Of a DNA stretch of 64,000 nucleotides, positions 27,501 to 35,108 are shown piece by piece (positions within the stretch are counted from its first letter, which is position 1; every line of letters begins with the position of its first letter). The DNA comes from Candidatus Latescibacterota bacterium (GTDB taxonomy: Bacteria > Latescibacterota > UBA2968). Made by a program: the position numbers and the translations under genes. The notes below the pieces were generated by a model. That model saw nothing but the letters and a program-made list of their open reading frames with translations, searched no databases and was not told the DNA's origin. The stretch lies in contig JAJEDY010000003.1 in NCBI GenBank assembly GCA_022821275.1, positions 1 to 64,000 on the forward strand. The letters run 5' to 3'.

Positions 27501-28633
27501 ATCATCCCGAGATCGGAATTGTGAGTCAAGAGATTATCCCTGCCGATGATGTGATAGATATCCGCGTAGAGCGTTTGCGTTTGTATTCAGTTTCAGGTGT
27601 GGTGTTTTTAAATGAGGATTCTGTAGAAGGGCTGGAAATCAGCGCAATTTCCACCAAACGCCCATCTACAAGTGGACCTGCTCGGTCCAAAAGGGATTTT
27701 ATAGACGCTACTGGCGCGTATCGCTTTGATGACCTCGAGCCGGGGGAATATATAATTTCGGTCGGAGCATCCGAAGAATTGGAAATGGAAGAGCCAACAG
27801 TCACCATATATCGCACGATTCAATCTCGGAGGCTGGTAATTGAAGACCGCGATGTGACGCTGAACTTTGAACCCCTGGGCGATGCACAAATCACCGGTGT
27901 TGCGACTTATAAGGGACAACCTGTTTCAAGGGTTTATGTCAATAGCCGTGTGTTAGCCGATGATCCCCAGAAAACGGTTTCAGCAGGCGGTACTCAAACA
28001 GACAAAGAGGGACGATTTGAATTGCGCGATCTACCTTCTGTGCAGATTGCCATTTCTTTTTTCAAAATGGAACGCCCCGGTTCTGGTGGCAAGCGCTGGA
28101 GCAAAGTAGATACAATTGATCTGACAAATAAAAAAGAGTCGCGTTATCTAACCGAACTGAAAATGGAGGAACGTCCGACCCTGAGCCTGGGAGATATGGC
28201 ACCTGAATTTGAAGCCAAACAGCTGGATGGGTCAACATTCCGACTCGCAGATTACCGGGGCAAAAAAGCCTTGTTGATCGATTTTTGGGCAACCTGGTGT
28301 CCGCCGTGCATCGAGGAAATTCCAACAATTAAAAGAATTGCGGATACCTATCGCGATCAGGGATTGGAAGTCGTAGGCGTAAGTTTGGACCGCGATGAGA
28401 AGGCATTACGAGATTTTGTAAAACGCGAAAAACTGAGCTATGTTCAGGTATTTGAAAAAGAAAAAGCGCGGGCGATTACAAAATCCTACGGTGTATGGGG
28501 CATCCCATCGGTATTTCTGATAGATAAAAATGGCGTCATCAACGCGATGAAGCTGCGTGGAACGCGCACAGAAGTGGCTGTGAGGGCGTTATTAGCCACT
28601 GGCCTACAGACGGCTGATGGAAATTCGCGATAA
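24593..28633 (+). CDS. BlaR1-like M56 metallopeptidase fused to propeller, carboxypeptidase-regulatory repeats and a TlpA-like thioredoxin
   Basis: A 1346-residue chimeric sensor. TM helices lie at about 12-36, 46-63 and 155-182. A cytoplasmic M56 zinc-peptidase loop follows, with HELIH at 254-258 and a Glu in FEVQEQACDDW near 292-295, then a fourth TM at about 360-380. In BlaR1 the next part is a penicillin-binding sensor; here it is instead a periplasmic series: about 400-735 propeller-like repeats (WRGENGLYLQDGDTW, GGVWIATLRGLSHYKDGKW, GDLWFGTHRG); about 737-1190 four or five carboxypeptidase-regulatory-like sandwiches (SGKVIDQRDGQPVA, SGRVIDTSDNPIANA, RGRVVDELGKPI); and about 1197-1340 a TlpA/ResA-like thioredoxin with WCPPC (1235-1239) and cis-Pro at GIPSVF. 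The signal is probably periplasmic and may involve thiol chemistry, leading to cleavage of the BlaI partner. These roles are inferred. Confidence 0.9.
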   Translation: MIDTPALEPIAIFLLDATIKTTLFMSLVLFAVWLLGTRQAAKRSLLLNWCLVGVLVIPIASLCLPSLRFQFDAPPPSPKPADPSPQPVVVPDTPQAKSTPSLQQQRISDSVFPENPDLSQDFVSPFPARIIFAKNAETKSVNWTTHILNKITSTHALYGVIAAYIIGMLVLLIRVIYCLIMVYKFRQSLMPCRDEQIQNNLQVLKEQLGIRRSVALAVSDKIGSPTQVGLLNPVVVLPAPMVESRDQLEPILIHELIHVKRWDCLYRLLAMIGMAFYWFNPLFHRVKHLLFEVQEQACDDWTVTTTGNSETYADTLLNVATQLRPRPAMALGMARATQVMARVNRIITLGGHVTPRVGRISALVIAVAFIGGATTIGSLTTSKADHNDQKVVFEGGIAATDTSDVSQHLLPIKMRDGRLWWRGENGLYLQDGDTWQKFTLPEGGSFDQMHAFMQARNGSMWFSGIYKNRPIAANFNGRTWQIWDSKTTGLGKIAPGYDFAEDDEGGIWVIQSFSNLRAHGGPDRFKGGNGVLHFDGKVWRNYTVEDGLIHNRVYNVEADPKGGVWIATLRGLSHYKDGKWTSHIVDRVPVEDVRNGNIYDGRKIYKLFYDQKGTLWAVHGSVIGRTITRRRGGISRFDGTAWTHYDAHDGLPINASRNIWQTENGDLWFGTHRGDQREVEAKGMMRYKDGMWLRLTRKHGIPGDTVWGLVEKGDGAFYLSVSGIVSHYKPPVDHLTTISGKVIDQRDGQPVAKMGIWVEYDDGEVHAGTMTDTNGRYRVEVTPGVYRVRIASRNAAEPVTVEAKPESKIEDINLLLLNSRRISGRVIDTSDNPIANAVVVISDASSEDQRLSPQIVTTDANGKFEGWQVSGPKATFEVTAGGYAQTALTVENAAEGQMAIVLNKGITLRGRVVDELGKPIEWARVGPGPPPDPEKKPYTLPALPFQHNTYTDALGLFTLNDVAKGHIWVNHPEIGIVSQEIIPADDVIDIRVERLRLYSVSGVVFLNEDSVEGLEISAISTKRPSTSGPARSKRDFIDATGAYRFDDLEPGEYIISVGASEELEMEEPTVTIYRTIQSRRLVIEDRDVTLNFEPLGDAQITGVATYKGQPVSRVYVNSRVLADDPQKTVSAGGTQTDKEGRFELRDLPSVQIAISFFKMERPGSGGKRWSKVDTIDLTNKKESRYLTELKMEERPTLSLGDMAPEFEAKQLDGSTFRLADYRGKKALLIDFWATWCPPCIEEIPTIKRIADTYRDQGLEVVGVSLDRDEKALRDFVKREKLSYVQVFEKEKARAITKSYGVWGIPSVFLIDKNGVINAMKLRGTRTEVAVRALLATGLQTADGNSR

Positions 28634-28687
28634 ACTTTTTATGGCGTTGATGATCATTTGAAAGGAAAAGAATGCGATTCACAATCT

Positions 28688-29854
28688 TCATCCCACTTGC
28701 TCTACGCCATTGACCGCTGAACAAACGTAAATTTCAGGAATCAAACCCGTTGTCCTAAGATACCGCTCATTTATCGCATCTGTCAGTGCCGGTACAGCAT
28801 CCCGTTCGACGATATTCACAGTACATCCGCCAAAGCCCGCGCCAGTCATCCGCGCACCGAGCACCCCAGGTACATTTAGAGCGATTTCTACCAGCAGATC
28901 GAGTTCTTCGCCACTCACCTCGTAATCATCTCGCAAACTCTCGTGGGATGCAACCATCAACTCTCCAAACCCCGACAAATCCCCATTCTTGAGCAATATG
29001 ACCGCCCGTTGTGTGCGTTCATTCTCCGCTATCACATGGCGGCACCGTTTCAGAACCATCTCCGGCAGCACACCACCGTAAACACCCAGCATCTCCATCG
29101 ACACATCGCGCAGCGCCCGCATATCTTTCCCCATCGCCCGCGCGAGAAGCGAAACCCCACTTTCACAGGCAGACCGCCGATCATTATATGCCGAATCCGT
29201 CAGCCCGCGCGTCACGCCCGAGTTGCAAATCACAATCTGCACATCATCGCCAAAAAGAGGGACGAGATCAAACGAAAGATCGCGGCAATCGAGAAACAGC
29301 GCGTGACCTGCCCGGCCATTTGCCGAGATAAACTGATCCATAATCCCGCAATTAACACCCACAAAATGATTCTCCGCACGCTGTCCCAAAAGCGCCAGAT
29401 CAGGTCCGCTTATTTCAACGCGGTTTAACACAACCAACCCCTTGCCCACCGCCATCTCCACAGCAGCCGAACTACTCAATCCCGCCCCCATAGGCACATT
29501 GCCCACAATCGCCGCATCAAAACCACACAGCGAATACCCGAGCTTTTGAAACTCGCGCACCACGCCCTTTGGATAATCTGCCCAATTGCCCAGTGCCTCC
29601 AACACATCATCGACCCGGAACTCAGCCACCTCGTCGTGCATTGCCGAGTAAATCCGCACGCGCAAATCGGCTCTCGCCCGCGCAGCAACAACCACCCAGC
29701 GGTCAATCGCTGCGGGAAACACAAAGCCAGCATTGTAATCCGTGTGTTCCCCAATCAAATTGACGCGCCCAGGCGCCTGAACAGCGACATCCGCCATCCC
29801 CTCAAAAACCGATTTAAAAGCGTCTCGCGCCTGTGTGACAATAGGATGCAACAT
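28688..29854 (-). CDS. galK: Galactokinase
   Basis: A 388-residue GHMP-family kinase that phosphorylates galactose to galactose-1-phosphate with ATP. The galactokinase signature GRVNLIGEHTDYNAGFVFP (about 30-48), the ATP-binding GNVPMGAGLSSSAAVEMA (about 117) and the C-terminal GARMTGAGFGGCTVNIV are all intact. Length is normal. The ATG at 29854 has AGGAG upstream in a short gap after the GalE-GalT fusion (73 bp), so both are likely one operon and galK product feeds the GalT half. It converges with the M56 gene over a 54-bp gap with no obvious terminator. Confidence 0.96.
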   Translation of the reverse strand: MLHPIVTQARDAFKSVFEGMADVAVQAPGRVNLIGEHTDYNAGFVFPAAIDRWVVVAARARADLRVRIYSAMHDEVAEFRVDDVLEALGNWADYPKGVVREFQKLGYSLCGFDAAIVGNVPMGAGLSSSAAVEMAVGKGLVVLNRVEISGPDLALLGQRAENHFVGVNCGIMDQFISANGRAGHALFLDCRDLSFDLVPLFGDDVQIVICNSGVTRGLTDSAYNDRRSACESGVSLLARAMGKDMRALRDVSMEMLGVYGGVLPEMVLKRCRHVIAENERTQRAVILLKNGDLSGFGELMVASHESLRDDYEVSGEELDLLVEIALNVPGVLGARMTGAGFGGCTVNIVERDAVPALTDAINERYLRTTGLIPEIYVCSAVNGVEQVG

Positions 29855-29927
29855 TGAACGACTCCTATGGTAGCTTTCAGCGATCAGCCTGCCTACCTCA
29901 TCTACTCCTAAATTTACCCTTCGCCTT

Positions 29928-32114
29928 TCATCTGCGTTTATCTGCGTTTATCTGCGGATCGTGGTGCTTTACCTTTCGCATCGCCCATCGTATCTCCTCC
30001 GCCGTCATATCCGGATCCGAGGGATTAATGAGATTGCCAAAAATATCTGCCCCCACCACATGTTTTCGCAAACCAGGTCCCCGCAAAAGCGACGTAATGT
30101 GGACTTGCATATGATATCCGCGATCCACGCCATCGGTCGGAGCTTGCATCAATGCCAGAGTATAGTGATACGGCGCGGCAAACAAACCATCTAATCCGCC
30201 GAGAACATCGCGCAATCCCGCTGATAGATCGCGCCGTTCCTCCCCATTCAAATCCAACAAACTCGCAGCGTGTGCCTTCGGCACAACGATCACATCATAG
30301 GGAAATTGTGCTGCAAACGGCACATAAGCCAACACATGAGGGCGATTAATGAGAATCCGTCGCCCATCTTCGGCTTCGACGCGATTGGCATCGCACACAA
30401 AACAACGCCCCGTTTTCTCGCGATGAGATTCAAACATAGCCAATTGCGGTTTCACCACCAAACCGGGAATCTCGCAATACGCATAAACCTGCCCATGCGG
30501 ATGCGGTTGAGAATTGCCCATCACCATGCCCCGATTCTCAAAAATCAGCGGATATACAATCTCTGGCACCTTCCCCAACCGATCGTAAATCTCTGCCCAG
30601 GCGTCAATCACCTGAACGAACGCATCTAAGGACAGCGTTGACAAACGCCGGCTGTGATTGGGCGCATAGACCACAACCTCGCACACGCCCCGAGAGGTGC
30701 GAGAGAGATATGGGCCCAATTGCGCCTGCGTTTGATAGGCATCCAATACCAGCGTGGGAAAATCATTCTCAAATGTCCACACACCCTTGTAATCTGGATT
30801 TACATCGCCTGCCGCCCGCGTATTTCCAGGGCAGAGATAGCATTCGGGATCATAAGCCATATCATCTGAATTCTCCATAGGCTGCGTTTCTCCGCGCCAG
30901 GGCCTGTCTGCGCGATGCGAGGCGATATTGACCCACCGATTCCAAAAAGGATTGAATCGCTCCTCCTGCACAACCCGATACCCGTGTGGATGAAGCCGAT
31001 GCCAGTGATAGGCGGATTCCAGCGTCTCATGTAGCGTTTCCCCTGCACCCCACCCCATATCGCGCTGAATGCGGCTCGCATCGGCAATAAGCGTTGCCGG
31101 GTCGCCTCTTCGCCGCGATCCAATCACTTCGGGAATGTCATGACCGGTCACCTCACGTGCGGCCTCCAAAATCTCCCGCACGCTCACACCCTGCTCCCTG
31201 CCGAGATTGTACGTCGCAGACTGTCCCCCCGCCAACAACATATCCAAACTTTTAATATGTGCATCGGCCAATTCCACCACAGAAATATAATCTCGCACTG
31301 CCGTGCCATCGGGGGTTGCATAATCATCCCCAAATACAGTTATCTTCTCGCGCTTCCCCAAAGCCACTTGCAAAACAATGGGGATCAAATGCGTCTCGGG
31401 ATCGTGATCTTCGCCGATCAACCGCGAAGAATCGGCACCTGCGGCATTAAAATAGCGGAGAACGACATATCGCCCCCCTGTCTGCTGCTCGGCATGGAGC
31501 AACATGCGTTCATCCATCATTTTCGTAATGCCATAGACATTCGTGGGAATTTTTAGCAGGGCGATATCTTCGTCGCAAAGTTCAAAAGCGATATGTTGTT
31601 CATACCACCCCAAAAGCGTCCCAAAATCCACCGCAGCGGGCATCAACTGGCTATTCTCAAAATCGCCATCTGCGATACACTTCTGCTGATAATTTTCCTT
31701 CAGCGGAATGTGTTCTGCACCAGGTTCGCCATATGTCGCCGCCGTAGATGATTTCACAATGGGCAATCCACGACCCACATCCAACAAATTCTGAAAAGCA
31801 ATCACATTATTCTCAAAATACCTGTACGGCTCATCTTGAGATTCTCCCACCAGCGTCCTGGCGGCAAAATCGAGAATACCACAAAAATGGTGTCTTTCAA
31901 AAACAGAAGATAAGGCGCTGTGATCGAGCAGACTGACATGCTCGAAACAAAATTGCTCCGGCCCATATACGCGTTCAAACAAGGTAATAACTTCCCGGTG
32001 TCCCGTTGACAGGTCATCCAGCACCACAACCCGGCGATGATCTTCCAACAGGCGCCGAACCGTGTGACTGCCAACATAGCCTGCTCCGCCCGTCACCAAA
32101 ACAGCATCTATCAT
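29928..32114 (-). CDS. Fused UDP-glucose 4-epimerase / galactose-1-phosphate uridylyltransferase
   Basis: A 728-residue bifunctional Leloir-pathway enzyme. Residues 1-375 are GalE: the NAD-binding GGAGYVGSH at 9-17, KSSTAATYG near 121 and the catalytic YGITK (Tyr 194, Lys 198). Residues about 385-715 are GalT: FNPFWNRWVNIASHR, the zinc pair CYLC (425-428), FENDFPTL and the nucleophile loop QPHPHGQ (His 538/540). All key residues are present, so both activities are expected. Two oddities: about 45 extra residues (about 144-190) between the epimerase Ser/Thr and Tyr, and a repeat-derived C-terminal tail (DPQINADKRR). GAGGAG precedes the ATG at 32114. Separate enzymes are the norm, so the fusion is unusual. 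Confidence 0.93.
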   Translation of the reverse strand: MIDAVLVTGGAGYVGSHTVRRLLEDHRRVVVLDDLSTGHREVITLFERVYGPEQFCFEHVSLLDHSALSSVFERHHFCGILDFAARTLVGESQDEPYRYFENNVIAFQNLLDVGRGLPIVKSSTAATYGEPGAEHIPLKENYQQKCIADGDFENSQLMPAAVDFGTLLGWYEQHIAFELCDEDIALLKIPTNVYGITKMMDERMLLHAEQQTGGRYVVLRYFNAAGADSSRLIGEDHDPETHLIPIVLQVALGKREKITVFGDDYATPDGTAVRDYISVVELADAHIKSLDMLLAGGQSATYNLGREQGVSVREILEAAREVTGHDIPEVIGSRRRGDPATLIADASRIQRDMGWGAGETLHETLESAYHWHRLHPHGYRVVQEERFNPFWNRWVNIASHRADRPWRGETQPMENSDDMAYDPECYLCPGNTRAAGDVNPDYKGVWTFENDFPTLVLDAYQTQAQLGPYLSRTSRGVCEVVVYAPNHSRRLSTLSLDAFVQVIDAWAEIYDRLGKVPEIVYPLIFENRGMVMGNSQPHPHGQVYAYCEIPGLVVKPQLAMFESHREKTGRCFVCDANRVEAEDGRRILINRPHVLAYVPFAAQFPYDVIVVPKAHAASLLDLNGEERRDLSAGLRDVLGGLDGLFAAPYHYTLALMQAPTDGVDRGYHMQVHITSLLRGPGLRKHVVGADIFGNLINPSDPDMTAEEIRWAMRKVKHHDPQINADKRR
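29929..29957. repeat. Dispersed CAGATAAACG-type repeat, copy C, inside the 3' end of the GalE-GalT gene
   Basis: On the minus strand the sequence is two perfect 10-bp units GCAGATAAAC flanked by partial units. It differs from copies A and B by a G for A and an A for G in each unit but keeps the 10-bp period. It encodes the tail QINADKRR and the gene's TGA stop (29928-29930). Confidence 0.75.
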
Positions 32115-32225
32115 ACCAACTCCTCTGATCTGCGATTATCAATTTGCACAAATTAAATATACACATCACACAAACAGAACCGAACTATTTTAAAACGCGG
32201 TACATGCCTTGTATTTGTTTTGAGC

Positions 32226-32254
32226 TTGACATCTCATCATAAACGTCTTATTCT
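32226..32254 (+). promoter_or_regulatory. Sigma70 promoter for greA
   Basis: TTGACA (32226-32231), a 17-bp spacer and TATTCT (32249-32254). An alternative -10 (TATATA) lies a few bases further. The transcript would have a leader of about 110 nt holding a hairpin. Confidence 0.7.
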
Positions 32255-32308
32255 TTGTATATATAGACAACACACAGTTCTTCTGTGTTATGCCGTGTGT
32301 AAAAAAAG

Positions 32309-32351
32309 TCTATCTCGAAAACCCCACTATTGGCTTCCGAGATAGATTTTT
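32309..32351 (+). terminator. Attenuator-like hairpin in the greA leader
   Basis: TCTATCTCG (32309-32317) pairs with CGAGATAGA (32338-32346), a 9-bp stem with a 20-nt loop, directly followed by TTTTT. It lies 21 nt before the greA start and after its promoter, so it could cause premature termination. E. coli greA also has a leader terminator; a shared logic is inferred, not shown. Confidence 0.65.
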
Positions 32352-32371
32352 CATTTCATGGGAATATTATT

Positions 32372-32845
32372 ATGAACCGCGTTTACCTGACCAAAAATGG
32401 GTATGAGAAAATTCGAACTGAGTTGATCCGTCTGCAAACCAAAGAGCGACCAAATGTCATTGCAGCGATTAAAAAGGCGCGCGAATTTGGCGACCTGAGC
32501 GAAAACGCCGAATACCATGCCGCCAAAGAGCGACAGGCATTTCTCGAAAAGAAAATTGCCGAATTGCAAGAAAAACTCACGAACTCGGAAATTATCGACG
32601 AAAGCCAAATCCCCAAAGACAAAGCCTATCTGGGCGCGACGGTCAAATTGCAGGACAAAAAAAATGGCAGGGAAATGCAGTACACACTGGTCACTGTAGA
32701 AGAAGCCGATTTTGATCAAAATAAAATATCGACAGCATCTCCCATTGGCAACGCTCTGTTGGGCAAAGGCGTTGGTGAGGTCGTCGATGTTCAAGTTCCC
32801 GTCGGCATACTCACCTATGAGATTCTCGGTATCTCGAGAGACTGA
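32372..32845 (+). CDS. greA: Transcription elongation factor GreA
   Basis: A 157-residue factor that binds stalled RNA polymerase through its secondary channel and stimulates cleavage of backtracked RNA. The ATG at 32372 gives the standard N-terminus (NRVYLTKNGYEKIRTELIRL); the longer frame from 32330 starts inside the leader hairpin. The coiled-coil finger carries the acidic tip DLSENAEYHAAKERQ (residues about 41-55). The C-terminal FKBP-like globular part is complete (GKGVGEVVDVQVPVGILTYEILGI). It is transcribed away from the gal genes and converges on the ribosomal block, with a terminator after the gene. Confidence 0.97.
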   Translation: MNRVYLTKNGYEKIRTELIRLQTKERPNVIAAIKKAREFGDLSENAEYHAAKERQAFLEKKIAELQEKLTNSEIIDESQIPKDKAYLGATVKLQDKKNGREMQYTLVTVEEADFDQNKISTASPIGNALLGKGVGEVVDVQVPVGILTYEILGISRD

Positions 32846-32861
32846 GTTTTTCGTACAAACC

Positions 32862-32892
32862 AAAAGGCGACATTAATAATGTCGCCTTTTTT
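32862..32892 (+). terminator. Terminator after greA
   Basis: A 13-bp perfect stem, AAAAGGCGACATT (32862-32874) with AATGTCGCCTTTT (32878-32890), a 3-nt loop and further T residues. Confidence 0.93.
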
Positions 32893-32901
32893 ATAGATAA
32901 A

Positions 32902-32940
32902 ACAAAAAAGGGCAAATTGACGAATGTCGATTTGCCCTTT
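32902..32940 (-). terminator. Terminator closing the ribosomal super-block after rplQ
   Basis: On the minus strand, AAAGGGCAAAT (32940-32930) pairs with ATTTGCCCTTT (32917-32907). Four further pairs including one G-U extend the stem to about 15 bp around a 4-nt loop, followed by TTTTTTGTTTT. It lies 17 nt after the rplQ stop. Confidence 0.93.
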
Positions 32941-32957
32941 AAACAATGCATAGAGAG

Positions 32958-33398
32958 TCAAGCGTCTTTTTTGTTTTCTTCTACAACTTCCTCTTCTTCA
33001 GTAGAATTGTCAGACTCGTTCTCCGCAACATCGGATATTGCGTCATCGCCCACCAGCTCAATCAAACACAATTCGCTGCTGTCACCTCGTCTGGGACCGA
33101 GCTTGAGAATACGCGTATATCCGCCATCTCGGTCCGCAAATGAGGGACCAATTTCTTCAAATAACTTTGTGAGCACCACCTTATTCTGAATGCGCCGCAA
33201 AACTTGACGCCGAGCATGCAAATCGCCACGCCTGGCAAAAGAGATCAATCGTTCGGCGACACCGCGCAATTCTTTCGCCTTCGGCAGTGTAGTACGCACT
33301 TTGCCATTGTCAAACAGAGATGTAGCCATATTGTTGAGCATGGCTTTTTTGTGGCTCGCCGTGCGACCCAGCTTTCTACCCCTTTTCCCGTGCCTCAT
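32958..33398 (-). CDS. rplQ: 50S ribosomal protein L17
   Basis: A 146-residue large-subunit protein at the peptide-exit-tunnel rim. The start MRHGKRGRKLGRTASHKKAML is typical. The last ~25 residues form an acidic extension (NSTEEEEVVEENKKD) beyond the usual ~120-residue length. It is the last gene of the block, 11 nt after rpoA, and is followed by the block's terminator. Confidence 0.97.
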   Translation of the reverse strand: MRHGKRGRKLGRTASHKKAMLNNMATSLFDNGKVRTTLPKAKELRGVAERLISFARRGDLHARRQVLRRIQNKVVLTKLFEEIGPSFADRDGGYTRILKLGPRRGDSSELCLIELVGDDAISDVAENESDNSTEEEEVVEENKKDA

Positions 33399-33409
33399 TG
33401 GTTTCCTCG

Positions 33410-34426
33410 TTAAAAATCGTCGTCCAAAATCGAGATGTGATCGGGTTGGGAAACGACGTCTTGATATTTGCTCACATCAATGCCAAATGCAATGCCCAAA
33501 TTTTCGAGAATAGCTGTCAATTCATTAAGCGATTTGCGGCCAAAATTACGGAATTTGAGCATTTCGTTTTCCGTCTTTTGAACGAGGTCTTCAAGTGTTA
33601 TAATATTGGCAGCTTTTAAGCAATTTGCGGACCGCACCGACAATTCCAACTCATCGACAGGCATCTTGAGCAGTGTTGCAATGCGACGCGTTTCCTCATC
33701 GACAACTTCTTCTAATTCTTCTTCTGGCTCTTCTTCAAAATTGATAAACAATTCGAGATGATTTTTCAATATTCTCGCAGCATGAGCCACCGCATCGTCG
33801 GGTCGCACAACGCTGTTTGTCCAAACAGCCAATGAAAGTTTATCGTAATCAGTCTGCTGCCCCACACGCGCATTATCGACTTCATAATGCACTTTGCGAA
33901 TCGGGGAAAAAGCAGCATCCAACACAATGGTCCCCATGGGCTGGTCTGCCTGTTTGTTTGCTTCTGCCAGCACGTAGCCCCGGCCTTTTCCAACGGTGAC
34001 TTCCATGTCGAGCACACCGTCTTTGTCGAGCGTTGCAATATGCAAATCGGGATTCATGACTTCGACATCGGCATCGACCTGCAAATCGCCAGCTTTGAGT
34101 TCTCCTGGTCCTTCTTTTTGAACATGTAGCAATTTGTCTGCATCTGTATGCATGCGCAGACAAATTTCCTTGAGATTTAGAACGATTTCCGTCACATCTT
34201 CCACGACGCCCTCGATCACGGTAAACTCGTGCTGAATCCCTTCAATTTTCACGGCCATAACAGCAGCCCCTTCAATGGAAGAAAGCAAAACACGGCGCAG
34301 TGCATTCCCAATCGTAGCACCAAACCCGCGCTCAAGAGGCTGCACACTAAACAGGCCGTAATTATCACTCAGGCTTTCTTCATCGATCTGTACACCTCGA
34401 GGCATTTGAAAATTTTTCTCATTCAT
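33410..34426 (-). CDS. rpoA: RNA polymerase subunit alpha
   Basis: A 338-residue subunit that nucleates RNA polymerase assembly and contacts activators and UP elements. The ATG at 34426 is chosen (GGGGAG upstream, start MNEKNFQMPR); the frame is open upstream to 34510 but overlaps rpsD. The N-terminal dimer domain holds GFGATIGNALRRVLLSSI (about 36-53). An acidic linker (EEEPEEELEEVVDEE) joins it to the helix-hairpin-helix C-terminal domain (LSVRSANCLKAANI ... FGRKSLNEL). It follows rpsD by 28 nt. Confidence 0.97.
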   Translation of the reverse strand: MNEKNFQMPRGVQIDEESLSDNYGLFSVQPLERGFGATIGNALRRVLLSSIEGAAVMAVKIEGIQHEFTVIEGVVEDVTEIVLNLKEICLRMHTDADKLLHVQKEGPGELKAGDLQVDADVEVMNPDLHIATLDKDGVLDMEVTVGKGRGYVLAEANKQADQPMGTIVLDAAFSPIRKVHYEVDNARVGQQTDYDKLSLAVWTNSVVRPDDAVAHAARILKNHLELFINFEEEPEEELEEVVDEETRRIATLLKMPVDELELSVRSANCLKAANIITLEDLVQKTENEMLKFRNFGRKSLNELTAILENLGIAFGIDVSKYQDVVSQPDHISILDDDF

Positions 34427-34454
34427 AAACAAAAGCTCCCCTGCTGCGCGTCTA

Positions 34455-35084
34455 TTACTTGGAGTAGAGTTCAACGATGAGCTGCTCTTCAACAGGCGTT
34501 GGTATATCATCTCGCTTTGGATATTCTACAAGCGTACCGCTCAAATTCACTTTATCTACCGAAAGCCAGGCCGATTGACCTGCATCGCCAGTGCGCGTGA
34601 GCGCATCGTGAATGAGTTGCATCTGGCGACTTTTTTCGCGTACCTGCACAGTATCTCCCGGCGAAACCTGAAATGAAGGAATATCTACGGTCCGTCCATT
34701 GACAGCAATGTGGCGATGTCTCACGAGTTGTCGCGCTGATTTTCGAGATGGCGCAAAACCCAGGCGATATATCATGTTGTCCAGACGACATTCGAGCATC
34801 TGCAAAAGCAACTCACCCGTCACACCCTTCCTGCGAGCGGCTTTTGAATAATACGTGCGAAACTGATTTTCCAGTACGCCGTAGATACGCTTTGTTTTTT
34901 GTTTTTCACGAAGCTGAAGTGCGTATTCCGACGGCTTTCGACGCATGTTTTGACCATGCATGCCGGGCGCATAACTTCGTCGGTCAAATGAACATTTGTC
35001 CATGTTACACCGCGCACCTTTGAGAAACAACTTCATGCCTTCGCGGCGACACAGTTTACAACTTGGGCCAGTGTATCTCGCCAT
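34455..35084 (-). CDS. rpsD: 30S ribosomal protein S4 (zinc-binding form)
   Basis: A 209-residue early-assembly 16S rRNA-binding protein. Four cysteines in CKLCRREGMKLFLKGARCNMDKC (from Cys 9) mark the zinc-binding (C+) form. An S4-type RNA-binding domain follows (LDNMIYRLGFAPSRKSARQLVRHRHI). In other bacteria S4 represses the alpha operon; no matching leader structure was identified here. ATG at 35084. Confidence 0.97.
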   Translation of the reverse strand: MARYTGPSCKLCRREGMKLFLKGARCNMDKCSFDRRSYAPGMHGQNMRRKPSEYALQLREKQKTKRIYGVLENQFRTYYSKAARRKGVTGELLLQMLECRLDNMIYRLGFAPSRKSARQLVRHRHIAVNGRTVDIPSFQVSPGDTVQVREKSRQMQLIHDALTRTGDAGQSAWLSVDKVNLSGTLVEYPKRDDIPTPVEEQLIVELYSK

Positions 35085-35108
35085 TCAATATCTCCCTGTT
35101 TTCTTATG

